Part shown: piece by piece, positions 44,848-54,472 of the stretch | How the letters are laid out: each line of letters begins with the position of its first letter | How positions within the stretch are numbered: position 1 is the stretch's first letter | Assembly: GCF_035607555.1 (NCBI RefSeq) | Contig: NZ_JAVHWZ010000001.1 | Coordinates: 558,001 to 622,000, forward strand | Direction: 5' to 3' | Origin: Candidatus Bealeia paramacronuclearis | GTDB lineage: Bacteria; Pseudomonadota; Alphaproteobacteria; UBA9655 | Length of the DNA stretch: 64,000 bases | Position numbers and translations under genes: made by a program | The notes under the pieces: model-generated | Database searches by the model: none | What the model was told of the DNA's origin: nothing | Seen by the model: the letters and a program-made list of their open reading frames with translations, nothing else

Positions 44848-45888
44848 ATGACAATAGCGAGTCCAAAAATTCAAAAAGAGACGTTTACGGATCTTTATCA
44901 TGAGAAATTCCCGATTTCCGATCACGGGCAACTGGAGTTGCTTATTCATTTTGAACGGTTGAGGTCGGAATTAATGGCGCCTTCCAAGTGGTCCCTTTTT
45001 AAAAAGAAATCTCGGAAAATAAAAGGCATTTACCTGTGGGGTTCTGTGGGGCGTGGCAAAACATGCTTGATGGATTTATTTTATGACTCAGTATCGAATA
45101 TTAAAAAAGAGCGGGTCCATTTTCACGCCTTCATGCAAGAGATTCACGCCCGAATATCCCAGGTGAAATCGTTAGATGTTGTGGCAGATGAAATTTCCAA
45201 TCGCACCCAAGTGTTGTGCTTTGATGAATTTCAAGTCACCAACATTACAGATGCCATGATTATGAGCCGTTTTTTTCGCCGTCTTTTTGAGCGGGACGTG
45301 GTCATGGTGATGACCTCTAACGTTGAGCCCTCAAAGCTTTATGAAAATGGCCTGAGTCGTGAGCATTTTTTACCCTTTATCGCACTTTTAAGTGAGTCTC
45401 TGGAAATCCTTCATATAAAAGAGGGAAAGGATTATAGAAGGGGGCCTGGGGAAAGGTTCTTTTATGAAATCTCAACGCATTGGGATCAGCTTACCCAAGA
45501 TGCTACTGAATCAACTGCTGTGTTAAAAAAAGGGCAGCGCTCTTTGGTCGTTGAAAAATCAAAAGGGGATTATGCGTGGTTTTCATTTGCAGACCTTTGT
45601 GCTCGTCCTTTGGGGGTGAGAGACTATCTTTTGCTCAGCCAAAACTATAAAGGTGTTTTCATTGATCACATCCCAGAACTCTCAAGTTCGGACCGAAATG
45701 AAGCCCACAGATTAATGGCCCTTGTGGATGTGCTTTACGAACGGAAGATTCCTCTTTATTACAATGCAACAGTCAGTCCCGATTTACTCTATCCTGAGGG
45801 GGAGGGTGCTAAAGCTTTTGAGCGCACAGCTTCCCGTCTTTATGAAATGCGAAAGTGGTACAAAAATTATGATCAAACAAATTCCTGA
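44848..45888 (+). CDS. zapE: ZapE/AFG1-type ATPase
   Basis: 346 residues. Walker A is GSVGRGKTCLMDLFY, Walker B is VLCFDEFQVTNITDAMI, and HFHAFMQEIH and MTSNVEPSKLYENGLSREHFLPFI are family hallmarks. In E. coli ZapE destabilises the Z ring during division under stress; mitochondrial AFG1 helps clear respiratory subunits. The end overlaps the next gene by 20 bases. Confidence 0.92.
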   Translation: MTIASPKIQKETFTDLYHEKFPISDHGQLELLIHFERLRSELMAPSKWSLFKKKSRKIKGIYLWGSVGRGKTCLMDLFYDSVSNIKKERVHFHAFMQEIHARISQVKSLDVVADEISNRTQVLCFDEFQVTNITDAMIMSRFFRRLFERDVVMVMTSNVEPSKLYENGLSREHFLPFIALLSESLEILHIKEGKDYRRGPGERFFYEISTHWDQLTQDATESTAVLKKGQRSLVVEKSKGDYAWFSFADLCARPLGVRDYLLLSQNYKGVFIDHIPELSSSDRNEAHRLMALVDVLYERKIPLYYNATVSPDLLYPEGEGAKAFERTASRLYEMRKWYKNYDQTNS

Positions 45889-46816
45889 AGATTTTATCGG
45901 CGCACGCCTTGATAAATGGCTGAAGCACGAAGTTCCAGCCCTTAAGCAAGGGATGATCGAGATGATGCTGCGCAAAGGCAGCATTCGTGTGAATGGCGTG
46001 AAAGTGAAATCTTCCTATCGTCTTGTTGGCTCAGATGAGGTTCTTTATCCCGATGATTTGGGAGAGATTAAGGTGATGGATCGACCAAAACGTAGGAAAT
46101 TGCCTGTTCCCGCCCAGATGATTAAAGATCTACGCAAATGCATTTTGTATGAGGACGATGATATTCTTGTGATCAATAAGCCTGCAGGTCTTTCCGCGCA
46201 GGGTGGGACGGGGCAAACGCAGCATTTGGACTCTATTTTAGAAGCCATGATGGGGCCGGGTCATGGGGCACCTAAGCTTGTGCATAGATTGGATAAAGAT
46301 ACATCTGGCGTGATGGTGGTTGCGAAAAATCTCAAAACCGCTCAATTCCTTACTCGCGAATTTTCTCAAAAAACCATTGCCAAAATTTATTGGGCCATTG
46401 TTGTGGGGGTTCCTGGAAAGCGGGAAGGGGAAGTTCAGCTGCCTCTTGAAAAAGCCACCTTTGGAGATCTAGAAAAAATCATTGTGAACGAAGACGGCAA
46501 ATATGCATCAACTTATTATCGGGTGAAAGACGCCTTAGGCAAAGCGTTTGCATGGTTGGAGCTGGAGCCGCATACGGGGCGCACCCATCAGCTGCGTGTT
46601 CATTGTGCCGATACCCGGGGGCTCAATTGCCCAATTCTCGGTGATGGAAAGTACGGCGGGGAGCGCGCTCATCCCCAAGGCCGTGAGCAATTACATTTGC
46701 ATGCGCGTGCCATCACCTTTACTCATCCCAATGGCAAGACAATGACTTTTCAAGCGGAGTTGCCTCATCATATGAAAGCCACCTGGGAAAAGTTGGGCCT
46801 ATCGATCAAGGGGTAG
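45869..46816 (+). CDS. RluC-type pseudouridine synthase
   Basis: 315 residues. S4 domain at about 10-70 (ARLDKWLKHEVPALKQGMIEMMLRKGSIRVNG), then the RluA-family core with catalytic Asp in LVHRLDKDTSGVMVVAK and GRTHQLRVHCAD. The start at 45869 removes 49 unlikely residues that read inside zapE. It is second in operon with zapE. RluC is favoured over RluA by the S4 domain, and rluD is already assigned at 12142, but the target uridine is not proven. Confidence 0.87.
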   Translation: MIKQIPEDFIGARLDKWLKHEVPALKQGMIEMMLRKGSIRVNGVKVKSSYRLVGSDEVLYPDDLGEIKVMDRPKRRKLPVPAQMIKDLRKCILYEDDDILVINKPAGLSAQGGTGQTQHLDSILEAMMGPGHGAPKLVHRLDKDTSGVMVVAKNLKTAQFLTREFSQKTIAKIYWAIVVGVPGKREGEVQLPLEKATFGDLEKIIVNEDGKYASTYYRVKDALGKAFAWLELEPHTGRTHQLRVHCADTRGLNCPILGDGKYGGERAHPQGREQLHLHARAITFTHPNGKTMTFQAELPHHMKATWEKLGLSIKG

Positions 46817-46840
46817 GGCACAATTGATTTTTCACGAGTT

Positions 46841-48793
46841 TTACACGGTGGGTTCAGGTTTAAATAGTTTTGAAATCGTATCAATTTCCTTTTGGGCATC
46901 TGTGTTCCCATTGGTTTTGGCCTTTTGAAACCAATAATCGGCGGCTTTAAGGTCATTGTTTGTCTTCAATGCCCCCGTTTTGTACATAAGACCAAGAAGA
47001 TACTGCGCACGGGGGTCTCCTTTTGGAGATAACTTACTTTCTTGCGCCAAAAAATAAAAATATTCATAAGCCTGTATGGGATCTTTTTCACAAAAATTCA
47101 TTTCTGTTTTGCCTTTGAATTGCTGAAGTATAGAAATTTCTTCCTGCGTGATTTTGGAATTCAGAGCATTATTGTCCTCTAGTCTTTTCAACAACTCCAA
47201 TGCTTTTTTGAAATCTTGTTTAGTGCCAAGACCTTGAGCATGGTGGTGGGCTAGAGAAAATTGGGCCCATCTCGTTTGAGCGTCTTTTGGATTGCATTTC
47301 TTGGTGATAGATGTTAAGAAATTAAAAGATTGAGAAAAGTTATTTTCTTGCATAAACAATTTATATAGTCCTGCTTTTTCGCTAAGAATTACCTCTAAGG
47401 ATTTTGAGTTGTTGGTATGGTTTGAGGATGTTATTGATTTCTCACTCTTCAACAGCCATTTAAACGCTATATTTGAAGATTGAGAAACTCCCCATCCGTT
47501 TTTATACATAATGGAAAGTCGTAATTGGGCTGTGGCGTCGCGACCTTGATTAAAGGTATCTGGGTATTGCGCAACTTTTTTAAGCAGTGGAAAGGCCTCT
47601 TCATATTTTTTAGCATCAAAATATTTTAAGCCACACACAAAGTTTAGAGCCAACATTTGATTTAAGAAAAAATCGCTTCGACCCAAGAGGCGAGCTATTC
47701 GAAGCCGCTGTTTGAATCTGGGGGTGTTTTCAATATCAGCTAACTCGCTTTCATACTCATGCAATTTTTCAAGAGCTGTAGTTTCAAATCCAAATTTTAT
47801 TTTTTTGATGATATCTTCAAGAAAATTATCAGGAATGTATAATATTTCTTTATTGACTTCGTCGAGGGCGCTGTTAGATTCTTCGCCATTGGAAGGTGGA
47901 TTATTTATTCGGTTACGGCTCCCGCTAACGCCCGTTTGTTGCACAGCTTGTACGATCGATTTGAGGTAAAAGGCTGTAGAAAGCATAGGTGTGTCATCTA
48001 ATGGAATATAATGCATCCAAATTTTATATAGATTTCTGTAAATATTATAAAGTTTTGAATTATTGCCCCATATTTTTTCAAGCTGCAGCTCACGCATGTA
48101 CGTTGTGATTGCTTTGAGTTTGTCGGTAACTTCTGTGGCAACAACGCCTTTAGAATAATTCTCAGCGCGTTTTGGATTAAACTTCTCAATATTAGGGCAG
48201 TAAATATCCCTAATATTTGCTGAGAGGGGGCATTCTTCAGCTAAGATGTGATGGAGCATCAACATGTGAAATGGGCTTGTTGATAGGAAAAAATGAAGAA
48301 GTTTTTCGTCTTTCGAGTGCTGCATCATAAAAGGGCCATTCATCGGCACTGGCTTCCAGTGTCTCAGTTTTTCAATATTATCTTGGAGTGTTTTTTGATA
48401 GGGATAAGTGGCAAATTCTCCATAGGTTTTGGAAACGCTCCTCATGGTGAGTAAATCGTTATATGTGAGATATTTCAAAATATTTAAAATTACTTCGTCA
48501 CTGAGTTCGCTTAGGCTTCCGAGTCCTTCTTTTCTCGTTGTAGTCTCTTCAGCCTTGAAAAGTGCAAACTCCCAATTTTCTAGGTTTGTACCTGTGGGGA
48601 AAGGTTTTAAAACATAATCTAGAGCTTCATTTTTCTCTTCTGTGGCAGATTTAAATTTTTGTTTTGAGGGAGTTGTTTGCTCCTCTTTGTTCGGAGAGGG
48701 TTTGCCGCTGGCATAAATGACAGGGACATTTAAAATTGAGCTTAAAAGAACAAATGCGCTTACGGTTGCTTTCAGAGAAGCCTTTAAAATCAT
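46841..48793 (-). CDS. Secreted F-box protein with Sel1-like repeats
   Basis: 650 residues. A signal peptide (about 1-28) ends at PVIYA and is followed by SGKPSPNKEE and a charged linker. A eukaryote-type F-box lies at about 94-135: LGSLSELSDEVILNILKYLTYNDLLTMRSVSKTYGEFA. The C-terminal half has Sel1/TPR-like repeats (AQLRLSIMYKNGWGVSQ, FSLAHHHAQGLGTKQDFKKALELL, AQYLLGLMYKTGALKTNNDLKAADYW). F-box proteins recruit substrates to SCF ubiquitin ligases in eukaryotes, so this is a candidate host effector. The signal peptide implies a Sec route to the periplasm first. The function is inferred. Confidence 0.8.
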   Translation of the reverse strand: MILKASLKATVSAFVLLSSILNVPVIYASGKPSPNKEEQTTPSKQKFKSATEEKNEALDYVLKPFPTGTNLENWEFALFKAEETTTRKEGLGSLSELSDEVILNILKYLTYNDLLTMRSVSKTYGEFATYPYQKTLQDNIEKLRHWKPVPMNGPFMMQHSKDEKLLHFFLSTSPFHMLMLHHILAEECPLSANIRDIYCPNIEKFNPKRAENYSKGVVATEVTDKLKAITTYMRELQLEKIWGNNSKLYNIYRNLYKIWMHYIPLDDTPMLSTAFYLKSIVQAVQQTGVSGSRNRINNPPSNGEESNSALDEVNKEILYIPDNFLEDIIKKIKFGFETTALEKLHEYESELADIENTPRFKQRLRIARLLGRSDFFLNQMLALNFVCGLKYFDAKKYEEAFPLLKKVAQYPDTFNQGRDATAQLRLSIMYKNGWGVSQSSNIAFKWLLKSEKSITSSNHTNNSKSLEVILSEKAGLYKLFMQENNFSQSFNFLTSITKKCNPKDAQTRWAQFSLAHHHAQGLGTKQDFKKALELLKRLEDNNALNSKITQEEISILQQFKGKTEMNFCEKDPIQAYEYFYFLAQESKLSPKGDPRAQYLLGLMYKTGALKTNNDLKAADYWFQKAKTNGNTDAQKEIDTISKLFKPEPTV

Positions 48794-49037
48794 AATTGAA
48801 CACCTATAAAAAAATTAAACTGAAGACGTTATAAATTCAATTTTCAAAAAATGCAATTATTTATTTTATCTTTTCAATTCATTTCTAAATAAATCTAATT
48901 TTATTAAAAAAGTTTGGTATCAATACGAAAAATCAAGAATTAAAGCCGAATTCGTGTTCTCCGTGTCTTTTGGCTTTTGTGTTTAACAAAGCTGGCATAT
49001 ACTCTTTTTGAAACTGAAATTAGCCTGGGGATTTGTT

Positions 49038-51341
49038 TTGAAAGATACACTCGCGCAACGCGCACTCGATTATCACCGTCAAAAGCCTGCGGGCAAGCTT
49101 AAAATTGTGGCGACAAAGCCCCTTTCCACGCAAGAAGATTTAGCGCTTGCGTATTCCCCCGGGGTTGCTGCGGCGTGTGAAGTTATTGTAGCGGATCCAA
49201 GAGAAGTTGCAACTGTGACCGCGCGCTCGAATTTAGTGGCTGTGATTTCCAATGGCACGGCCGTTTTGGGGCTGGGAAATATTGGTCCTTTGGCCGCAAA
49301 GCCGGTGATGGAAGGTAAGGCAGTTTTATTCAAAAAGTTCGCCGGCATTGATGTTTTTGATATCGAAATTGATGAAAATGATCCTGAGAAATTAATTGAA
49401 ATTATCGCAAGTCTGGAGCCCACCTTCGGCGGAATTAACCTTGAGGATATTAAGGCGCCCGATTGTTTTAAAGTTGAACAAGATCTCATTAAACGCCTCA
49501 AGATTCCCGTGTTTCATGACGATCAACACGGTACTGCAATTATTGTTGCCGCGGCCTTTTTGAATGCGGTCAAGATTCAAGGGAAAACTCCAGGATCTGT
49601 GAAATTGGTGTGTTCGGGGGCAGGGGCTGCGGCATTGGCCTGCCTTGATATCCTTTGTCATTTGGGCCTTCAAAAAGAGAATGTTATCGTGTGCGATCAA
49701 GCCGGTGTTATTTATCGCGGCCGCCATGAAAAGATGGATCCTTTTAAGGAAAAATATGCGGCCGAAACGCAATCCCGCACATTAGGTGAGGCGATTGTGG
49801 GTGCGGATGTGTTTTTAGGGCTTTCTGCCGCAGGCGTTTTGAAAGCTGAGATGATCAAAGCCATGGCGGATAAACCCGTTATTTTTGGACTGGCCAATCC
49901 TGAACCCGAAGTACGCCCTGAAGTCGTTTTGAAAGTTCGTAAAGACGCCATTATCGCAACGGGCCGCTCGGATTATCCTAACCAAGTCAATAATGTTTTA
50001 TGCTTTCCTTATATCTTCAGGGGTGCCCTTGATGTCGGCGCAACTACTATCAATATGGAAATGAAATTGGCCTGCGTTAGAGCCTTGGCTGAGCTTGCCA
50101 TGACAGAGGCGCCGGATGTGGTTGCGGCCGTTTATCAAAACGAAGAACTGAAATTTGGCCCCAATTATATTATCCCCAAACCCTTTGATCCTCGCCTAGT
50201 GATGCTGCTCGCGCCTGCTGTGGCAGAGGCTGCGATGAAGACAGGCGTTGCAACTCGGCCCATTGAAGATATGGATCTTTATCGTGAGAAATTAAGCGAA
50301 CTTGTATTCCGCTCTAGCTTTGTCATGCGCCCTGTTTTTAACCAAGCCAAATCCAAACAAGTCCGCGTGGCTTATGGCGATGGTGAAGATGAAAGAGTCT
50401 TGCGCGCGGTTCAAACCGTTGTGGATGAAAAACTGGCTTCCCCCATTTTGATTGGGCGACGTGAAGTGATTGATAGCCGATTGAAGCGCATGGGTTTGAC
50501 ACTTGAAATTGATAAAGATTTTGAAGTGGTGGATCCTGAAAATGATTTCCGTTATCACAAATATTGGACGGAATATCACAAACTGATGGAGCGCAAAGGC
50601 ACAACGCCGGATTTTGCAAAAACGGTTTTGCGCACGAATACATCGGTTATTGCCAATTTGATGGTGCATTTCGGCGAAGCGGATGCGGCGCTTATTGGTC
50701 CTGTGGGGCGGTATGAACGGCACCTTCAATCTATTCAAGACATCATTGGCCTTTTGCCAGGAGTGGAAATGCCCGCAGCATTGAGCGTTATGGCGCTTGA
50801 AAAAGGTGTCTTCTTCATTTGCGATCCTTATGTGAATGCGGATCCCACACCGTCTCAATTGGCCGAAATTACAACTATGGCCGCAGAGCAAGTTCGGCGC
50901 TTTGGCATTTCTCCTAAAATTGCGCTTTTGTCGCATTCCAATTTTGGCACTTCGTGTCATCCATCTGCTGAAAAAATGAGAGAGACGTTGCGCATTTTGG
51001 AAATGACAGCGCCCCACTTGGAAGTGGAAGGTGAGATGCATGGAGACGCCGCCATTAGTGAAACTTTGAGGAAGAATCTTTTTCCCAATACACGCCTTCA
51101 GGGGCAGGCGAATCTTTTAATCATGCCCAATATTGATGCCGCCAATATCACGGTAAACTTACTGAAATCTGTGGCAGACGGTCAGCCCATCGGTCCCATT
51201 TTGATGGGCACCAGCAGGGCCGTTCATATTTTAACCCCCTCCGTTTCCACGCGAGGAATTGTCAATATGACCGCAATTGCCGCTGTGGATGCGCAAGTTC
51301 ATGATGGGGATTGTGAAACTATGCAAATGGATGCAGCTTAA
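49038..51341 (+). CDS. maeB: NADP-dependent malic enzyme with phosphotransacetylase-like domain
   Basis: 767 residues from a TTG at 49038 that has GGGGA 7 bases before it; the open frame reaches 49008, also a TTG. The malic domain (about 1-420) has YSPGVA, VFHDDQHGTAIIVAAA and LVCSGAGAAALACLDIL (NAD(P) binding). The C-terminal PTA-like domain (about 425-767) is typical of alphaproteobacterial MaeB and is regulatory. It turns malate into pyruvate with NADPH. This, with fumC, suggests use of host C4 acids. MgtE follows after 12 bases. Confidence 0.93.
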   Translation: MKDTLAQRALDYHRQKPAGKLKIVATKPLSTQEDLALAYSPGVAAACEVIVADPREVATVTARSNLVAVISNGTAVLGLGNIGPLAAKPVMEGKAVLFKKFAGIDVFDIEIDENDPEKLIEIIASLEPTFGGINLEDIKAPDCFKVEQDLIKRLKIPVFHDDQHGTAIIVAAAFLNAVKIQGKTPGSVKLVCSGAGAAALACLDILCHLGLQKENVIVCDQAGVIYRGRHEKMDPFKEKYAAETQSRTLGEAIVGADVFLGLSAAGVLKAEMIKAMADKPVIFGLANPEPEVRPEVVLKVRKDAIIATGRSDYPNQVNNVLCFPYIFRGALDVGATTINMEMKLACVRALAELAMTEAPDVVAAVYQNEELKFGPNYIIPKPFDPRLVMLLAPAVAEAAMKTGVATRPIEDMDLYREKLSELVFRSSFVMRPVFNQAKSKQVRVAYGDGEDERVLRAVQTVVDEKLASPILIGRREVIDSRLKRMGLTLEIDKDFEVVDPENDFRYHKYWTEYHKLMERKGTTPDFAKTVLRTNTSVIANLMVHFGEADAALIGPVGRYERHLQSIQDIIGLLPGVEMPAALSVMALEKGVFFICDPYVNADPTPSQLAEITTMAAEQVRRFGISPKIALLSHSNFGTSCHPSAEKMRETLRILEMTAPHLEVEGEMHGDAAISETLRKNLFPNTRLQGQANLLIMPNIDAANITVNLLKSVADGQPIGPILMGTSRAVHILTPSVSTRGIVNMTAIAAVDAQVHDGDCETMQMDAA

Positions 51342-51353
51342 GGATGGAGCCTC

Positions 51354-52748
51354 ATGGTTGACGAGCGCTCAGATCCTAATACTTTAGAGGAGATTCAAGA
51401 GGATGTTCTTGGGGTGAGCCAAGAGACTATCCGCGAACTTGAATCTGCTTTGGAATCTCATCAATTCGAGCGTGTGCGTGAGATTTTATTGCCCCTCCAT
51501 GCGGCGGACGTTGCGGTCGTCATTTCTTATCTAGCGCCTGAAATTCGTGAAGATCTTGTGGATCTTTTGCGGCCACAGTTTAATGCTGAAATTCTCAATT
51601 ACTTGGATGAAACTCTCCGGATTGAGGTGGCTGATCGCATTGGTATGCGCGAATTAGCCAAGGCTTTGCGAAATCTTGAAAGTGACGACGCACTTGAGAT
51701 TATCGAAGGGCTGGAAGAGCACCAACAAATTGCTGTTCTCAAAGGAATTCCTGCAGGCGAACGCGTTATTTTGGAAGAGGTCCTGAGCTATCCTGAGGAT
51801 TCAGCAGCACGTATGATGCAGCGGGAAATCGTCTGTGTCCCTAGTTTTTGGACTGTTGCCCAAACTATCGATTTTATCGCCAAGGAAGAAGATTTTCCGG
51901 ACGCGTTTTATGAAGTCTTCGTAGTTGATCCCAAGCATATCCCCGTGGGAACTGTGCCCTTGGGCCAGCTTTTCCGTCACCCTAAGAAAAGCAAAATTGC
52001 TGAAATTATGGATCGGGATGTTAAAAAAATTCCCGCAACCATGGACCAGTCAGAAGTTGCCATTTTATTCCGAAAATATGGAATGGTCGCAGCTCCCGTG
52101 GTGGATGATGCAGACCGGATTATTGGTATGATTACGGTTGATGACGTCGTGGATGTTATCGATGAAGAAGCCGAAAAAGAAATTCTCCATTTGTCGCGCT
52201 TGACCGAATCTGACTTTTATTCGCCTGTTTTCGAAACATCTTATGCCCGCCTGCGGTGGCTTTTATTTACAATGATCAATACCATTTTGGCCGCAACCGT
52301 CATTTCTCAATTTGAAGATACCATTCAGCACATGGTGGCTTTAGCAGTTCTTATGCCGATTACAGCGGCCATGGGTGGAAATTCTGGTATGCAGGTAATT
52401 ACGGTCACCGTCCGTGCTCTGGCCACCAAAGAGCTGGGTTCGATGAATATGATGCGTGTTATTAACAAAGAAGTTCTTGTTGGTCTTTTAAATGGTATTT
52501 TCTGTGGACTCCTTTTAGGAGGGCTTGCTGCAATTTGGTTTCAAGATCTGCCTTTAGGGATAGTTCTGTCCTCTGCCATGATTTTTAATATGCTGTGGGC
52601 GGCTTGTGCGGGGACACTGCTGCCTATTATCATTGATCATATGGGATGGGATCCCGCCATTAGCGCGGGCCCACTTTTAACGACCACAACAGACGTCTTT
52701 GGTTTTTCCGTTTTCTTAGGTCTTGCAAAGTTATTTTTGCTCTCATAG
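51354..52748 (+). CDS. mgtE: MgtE magnesium transporter
   Basis: 464 residues. N domain (about 25-135) of helical repeats (HAADVAVVISYLAPEIREDLVDLL), paired CBS domains (about 140-260; VDDADRIIGMITVDDVVDVIDEEAE), and five membrane helices at the C-terminus with PITAAMGGNSGMQ, the pore segment. It imports magnesium and is gated by magnesium bound to the N and CBS domains. It lies 12 bp after maeB on the same strand and may be read with it. Confidence 0.94.
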   Translation: MVDERSDPNTLEEIQEDVLGVSQETIRELESALESHQFERVREILLPLHAADVAVVISYLAPEIREDLVDLLRPQFNAEILNYLDETLRIEVADRIGMRELAKALRNLESDDALEIIEGLEEHQQIAVLKGIPAGERVILEEVLSYPEDSAARMMQREIVCVPSFWTVAQTIDFIAKEEDFPDAFYEVFVVDPKHIPVGTVPLGQLFRHPKKSKIAEIMDRDVKKIPATMDQSEVAILFRKYGMVAAPVVDDADRIIGMITVDDVVDVIDEEAEKEILHLSRLTESDFYSPVFETSYARLRWLLFTMINTILAATVISQFEDTIQHMVALAVLMPITAAMGGNSGMQVITVTVRALATKELGSMNMMRVINKEVLVGLLNGIFCGLLLGGLAAIWFQDLPLGIVLSSAMIFNMLWAACAGTLLPIIIDHMGWDPAISAGPLLTTTTDVFGFSVFLGLAKLFLLS

Positions 52749-52802
52749 CAAGACTCTTTTCTTCTTTTCTGTGCTGAGAGCTGGAAAAAATGTCTAAAAT
52801 CC

Positions 52803-52861
52803 TTGCAAATGTGATCTCAAATCGAGTATGTAAAGAAAAGCTCCTTGCCAGCGATGCTGGC
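52803..52861 (+). promoter_or_regulatory. Probable rpsF promoter and leader hairpin
   Basis: TTGCAA (52803-52808) and TATGTA (52827-52832) are 18 bases apart. A GCCAGC/GCTGGC hairpin with a GAT loop lies at 52847-52861, 45 bp before rpsF. S6-S18 leader RNAs are known to autoregulate in many bacteria, but I do not see that consensus clearly. Confidence 0.4.
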
Positions 52862-52906
52862 TTGTGAACAGAAAAACTGTTAACGATTAGCCATAAGGAG
52901 TCCAAA

Positions 52907-53302
52907 ATGGCATTTTATGAAACCGTGTTTATTGCACGGCCTGATTTGTCGCCAGCACAAGTTGAAGCGCTTGCGACACAATTTACAGACATCGTCACCC
53001 AAGGTGGCGGTGAAGTGGCAAAGACTGAGTTTTCAGGTCTGCGCACACTGGCTTATAAAATTAATAAAAGCAAAAAAGGACATTACGTCCTTTTCAGTCT
53101 TTCCTCTCCTTCCGATGCAGTAAAGGAAATGGAACGCAATATGCGTTTGAATGAAGACGTCATGCGTTATTTGACAATCAGCGTGGATGCGCTGGATTCT
53201 GAGCCTTCCGCTTTGATGCAAAGTCGTCATACGCGTCCTGAGCGTCGTTCTGATGATCGATTTGAGACAGATAAAGATGATTCACAAGGAGATGATGAAT
53301 GA
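52907..53302 (+). CDS. rpsF: Ribosomal protein bS6
   Basis: 131 residues. [48 protein letters not shown] and MRYLTISVD follow the S6 pattern; the acidic tail is typical of proteobacteria. AAGGAG lies 9 bases before the ATG. Its stop overlaps the rpsR start by 4 bases, so the two partners, which bind as a heterodimer to 16S rRNA, are made together. Confidence 0.96.
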   Translation: MAFYETVFIARPDLSPAQVEALATQFTDIVTQGGGEVAKTEFSGLRTLAYKINKSKKGHYVLFSLSSPSDAVKEMERNMRLNEDVMRYLTISVDALDSEPSALMQSRHTRPERRSDDRFETDKDDSQGDDE

Positions 53303-53532
53303 ACGTGCAACGCAAACCTTTTTTTCGTAGAAAAAAAATATGTCCTTTTTCCGGTCCTGAAGGTGTCAAGATCGATTACAAGGACGTAAAAATGCTTCAA
53401 CGTTTTATCACAGAAAAAGGGAAAATTATCCCCAGCCGTATTAGTGCTGTTTCTGTGAAACATCAACGCGCATTGGCGCAAGCGATTAAACGCGCACGCT
53501 TTTTGGCCTTGATGCCTTACGTTAGCGAATAA
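53299..53532 (+). CDS. rpsR: Ribosomal protein bS18
   Basis: 77 residues. [60 protein letters not shown] is a full S18. It overlaps rpsF by 4 bases (ATGA). In alphaproteobacteria rplI usually follows, sometimes after a DUF2232 gene; here only the DUF2232 gene follows. Confidence 0.96.
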   Translation: MNVQRKPFFRRKKICPFSGPEGVKIDYKDVKMLQRFITEKGKIIPSRISAVSVKHQRALAQAIKRARFLALMPYVSE

Positions 53533-53551
53533 CGGAATTGTGGTTTAAGTG

Positions 53552-54472
53552 ATGGCATTCCGCCAATATCCATTGCCACTTTCGATTTTAGGGGGGGTGC
53601 TCAGCGCCGCCCCTTATTTTCTTTTAGCTACCCCCTCATTGGGAGGGATGTTGCTCACTTATTTTTCAACACTCCCCCTTTTTGCAGTGGGTTTAGGTCT
53701 GGGCTTTTCCTCAGCACTTATTGCCGGCGCTGCCGGAATTGTCTTAAGTCTTATTTTTTCCATGATGAGCGGGAGCTTTGGATTGGCTATTCCTTATGCC
53801 ATCTTTAATGTGATCCCAACGATTTTAATTCTCTTTAAGGCCTTGCAATACCGTACAGATGAATCAGGAGAGCCCCACTACACTCCCTCTGTCAACTTAA
53901 TGAATTTTTTGACCTCTATGGCTCTTGGAATTGCAGGGGTATCTTTTTTGCTTATTCAGTTTTCATTGGCACAATCTGGGGAAAATCTCTCCGCTTTAAT
54001 TCAAGCGGCGATGGGACCTCAACCTGCAGAAACGATTTTGATTTTGACAGCGTTAATTAAAGTTTTGCCTGGCATTGTGGCCATGTCTTGGGCGATGATG
54101 GCACTTATGAATGCAATCCTAGCGCAAGGGCTTTTGAAGGCATTCGGGAAAAACTTAAGACCCTCTCCCGATGTGTGTGATGTTTATCCATTGCCTATAT
54201 TTTATTACATTTTGGCGGCATTGGGAGTCATGACATTGTTGCCCTTGGGAGTGTTTTCGGATGCGTCCTCGAATTTGATTATTCCCGCATTGCTCCCCTT
54301 CCTTTTGACGGGAATTGGAACCGTTCATGCTATTGCAAGAAAATTTTCTTATGCTTCCTGGATTCTCTTTGGATTTTATACGGTGGCCCTTCTCTTGAGT
54401 TGGCCATTTTTCTTTCTCGTGCCTTTGGGGCTCATTGAACCTTGGGTCAAACTCAGAAACCGTATTGCTTAG
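53552..54472 (+). CDS. DUF2232 membrane protein
   Basis: 306 residues from the ATG at 53552; a GTG just before it (53549) is possible. About eight membrane helices, with PLFAVGLGLGFSSALIAGAAG near the start. It resembles the YybS/DUF2232 family, which often sits between rpsR and rplI. Function unknown. The stop overlaps the convergent sixA gene by 4 bases, so the operon ends here without rplI. Confidence 0.8.
   Translation: MAFRQYPLPLSILGGVLSAAPYFLLATPSLGGMLLTYFSTLPLFAVGLGLGFSSALIAGAAGIVLSLIFSMMSGSFGLAIPYAIFNVIPTILILFKALQYRTDESGEPHYTPSVNLMNFLTSMALGIAGVSFLLIQFSLAQSGENLSALIQAAMGPQPAETILILTALIKVLPGIVAMSWAMMALMNAILAQGLLKAFGKNLRPSPDVCDVYPLPIFYYILAALGVMTLLPLGVFSDASSNLIIPALLPFLLTGIGTVHAIARKFSYASWILFGFYTVALLLSWPFFFLVPLGLIEPWVKLRNRIA

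Noticed and set aside
50292-51041. A 249-codon ORF antisense to maeB
   Set aside because: Long only because of maeB codon bias; the His/Phe/Arg-rich translation resembles no protein and maeB is fully conserved there.
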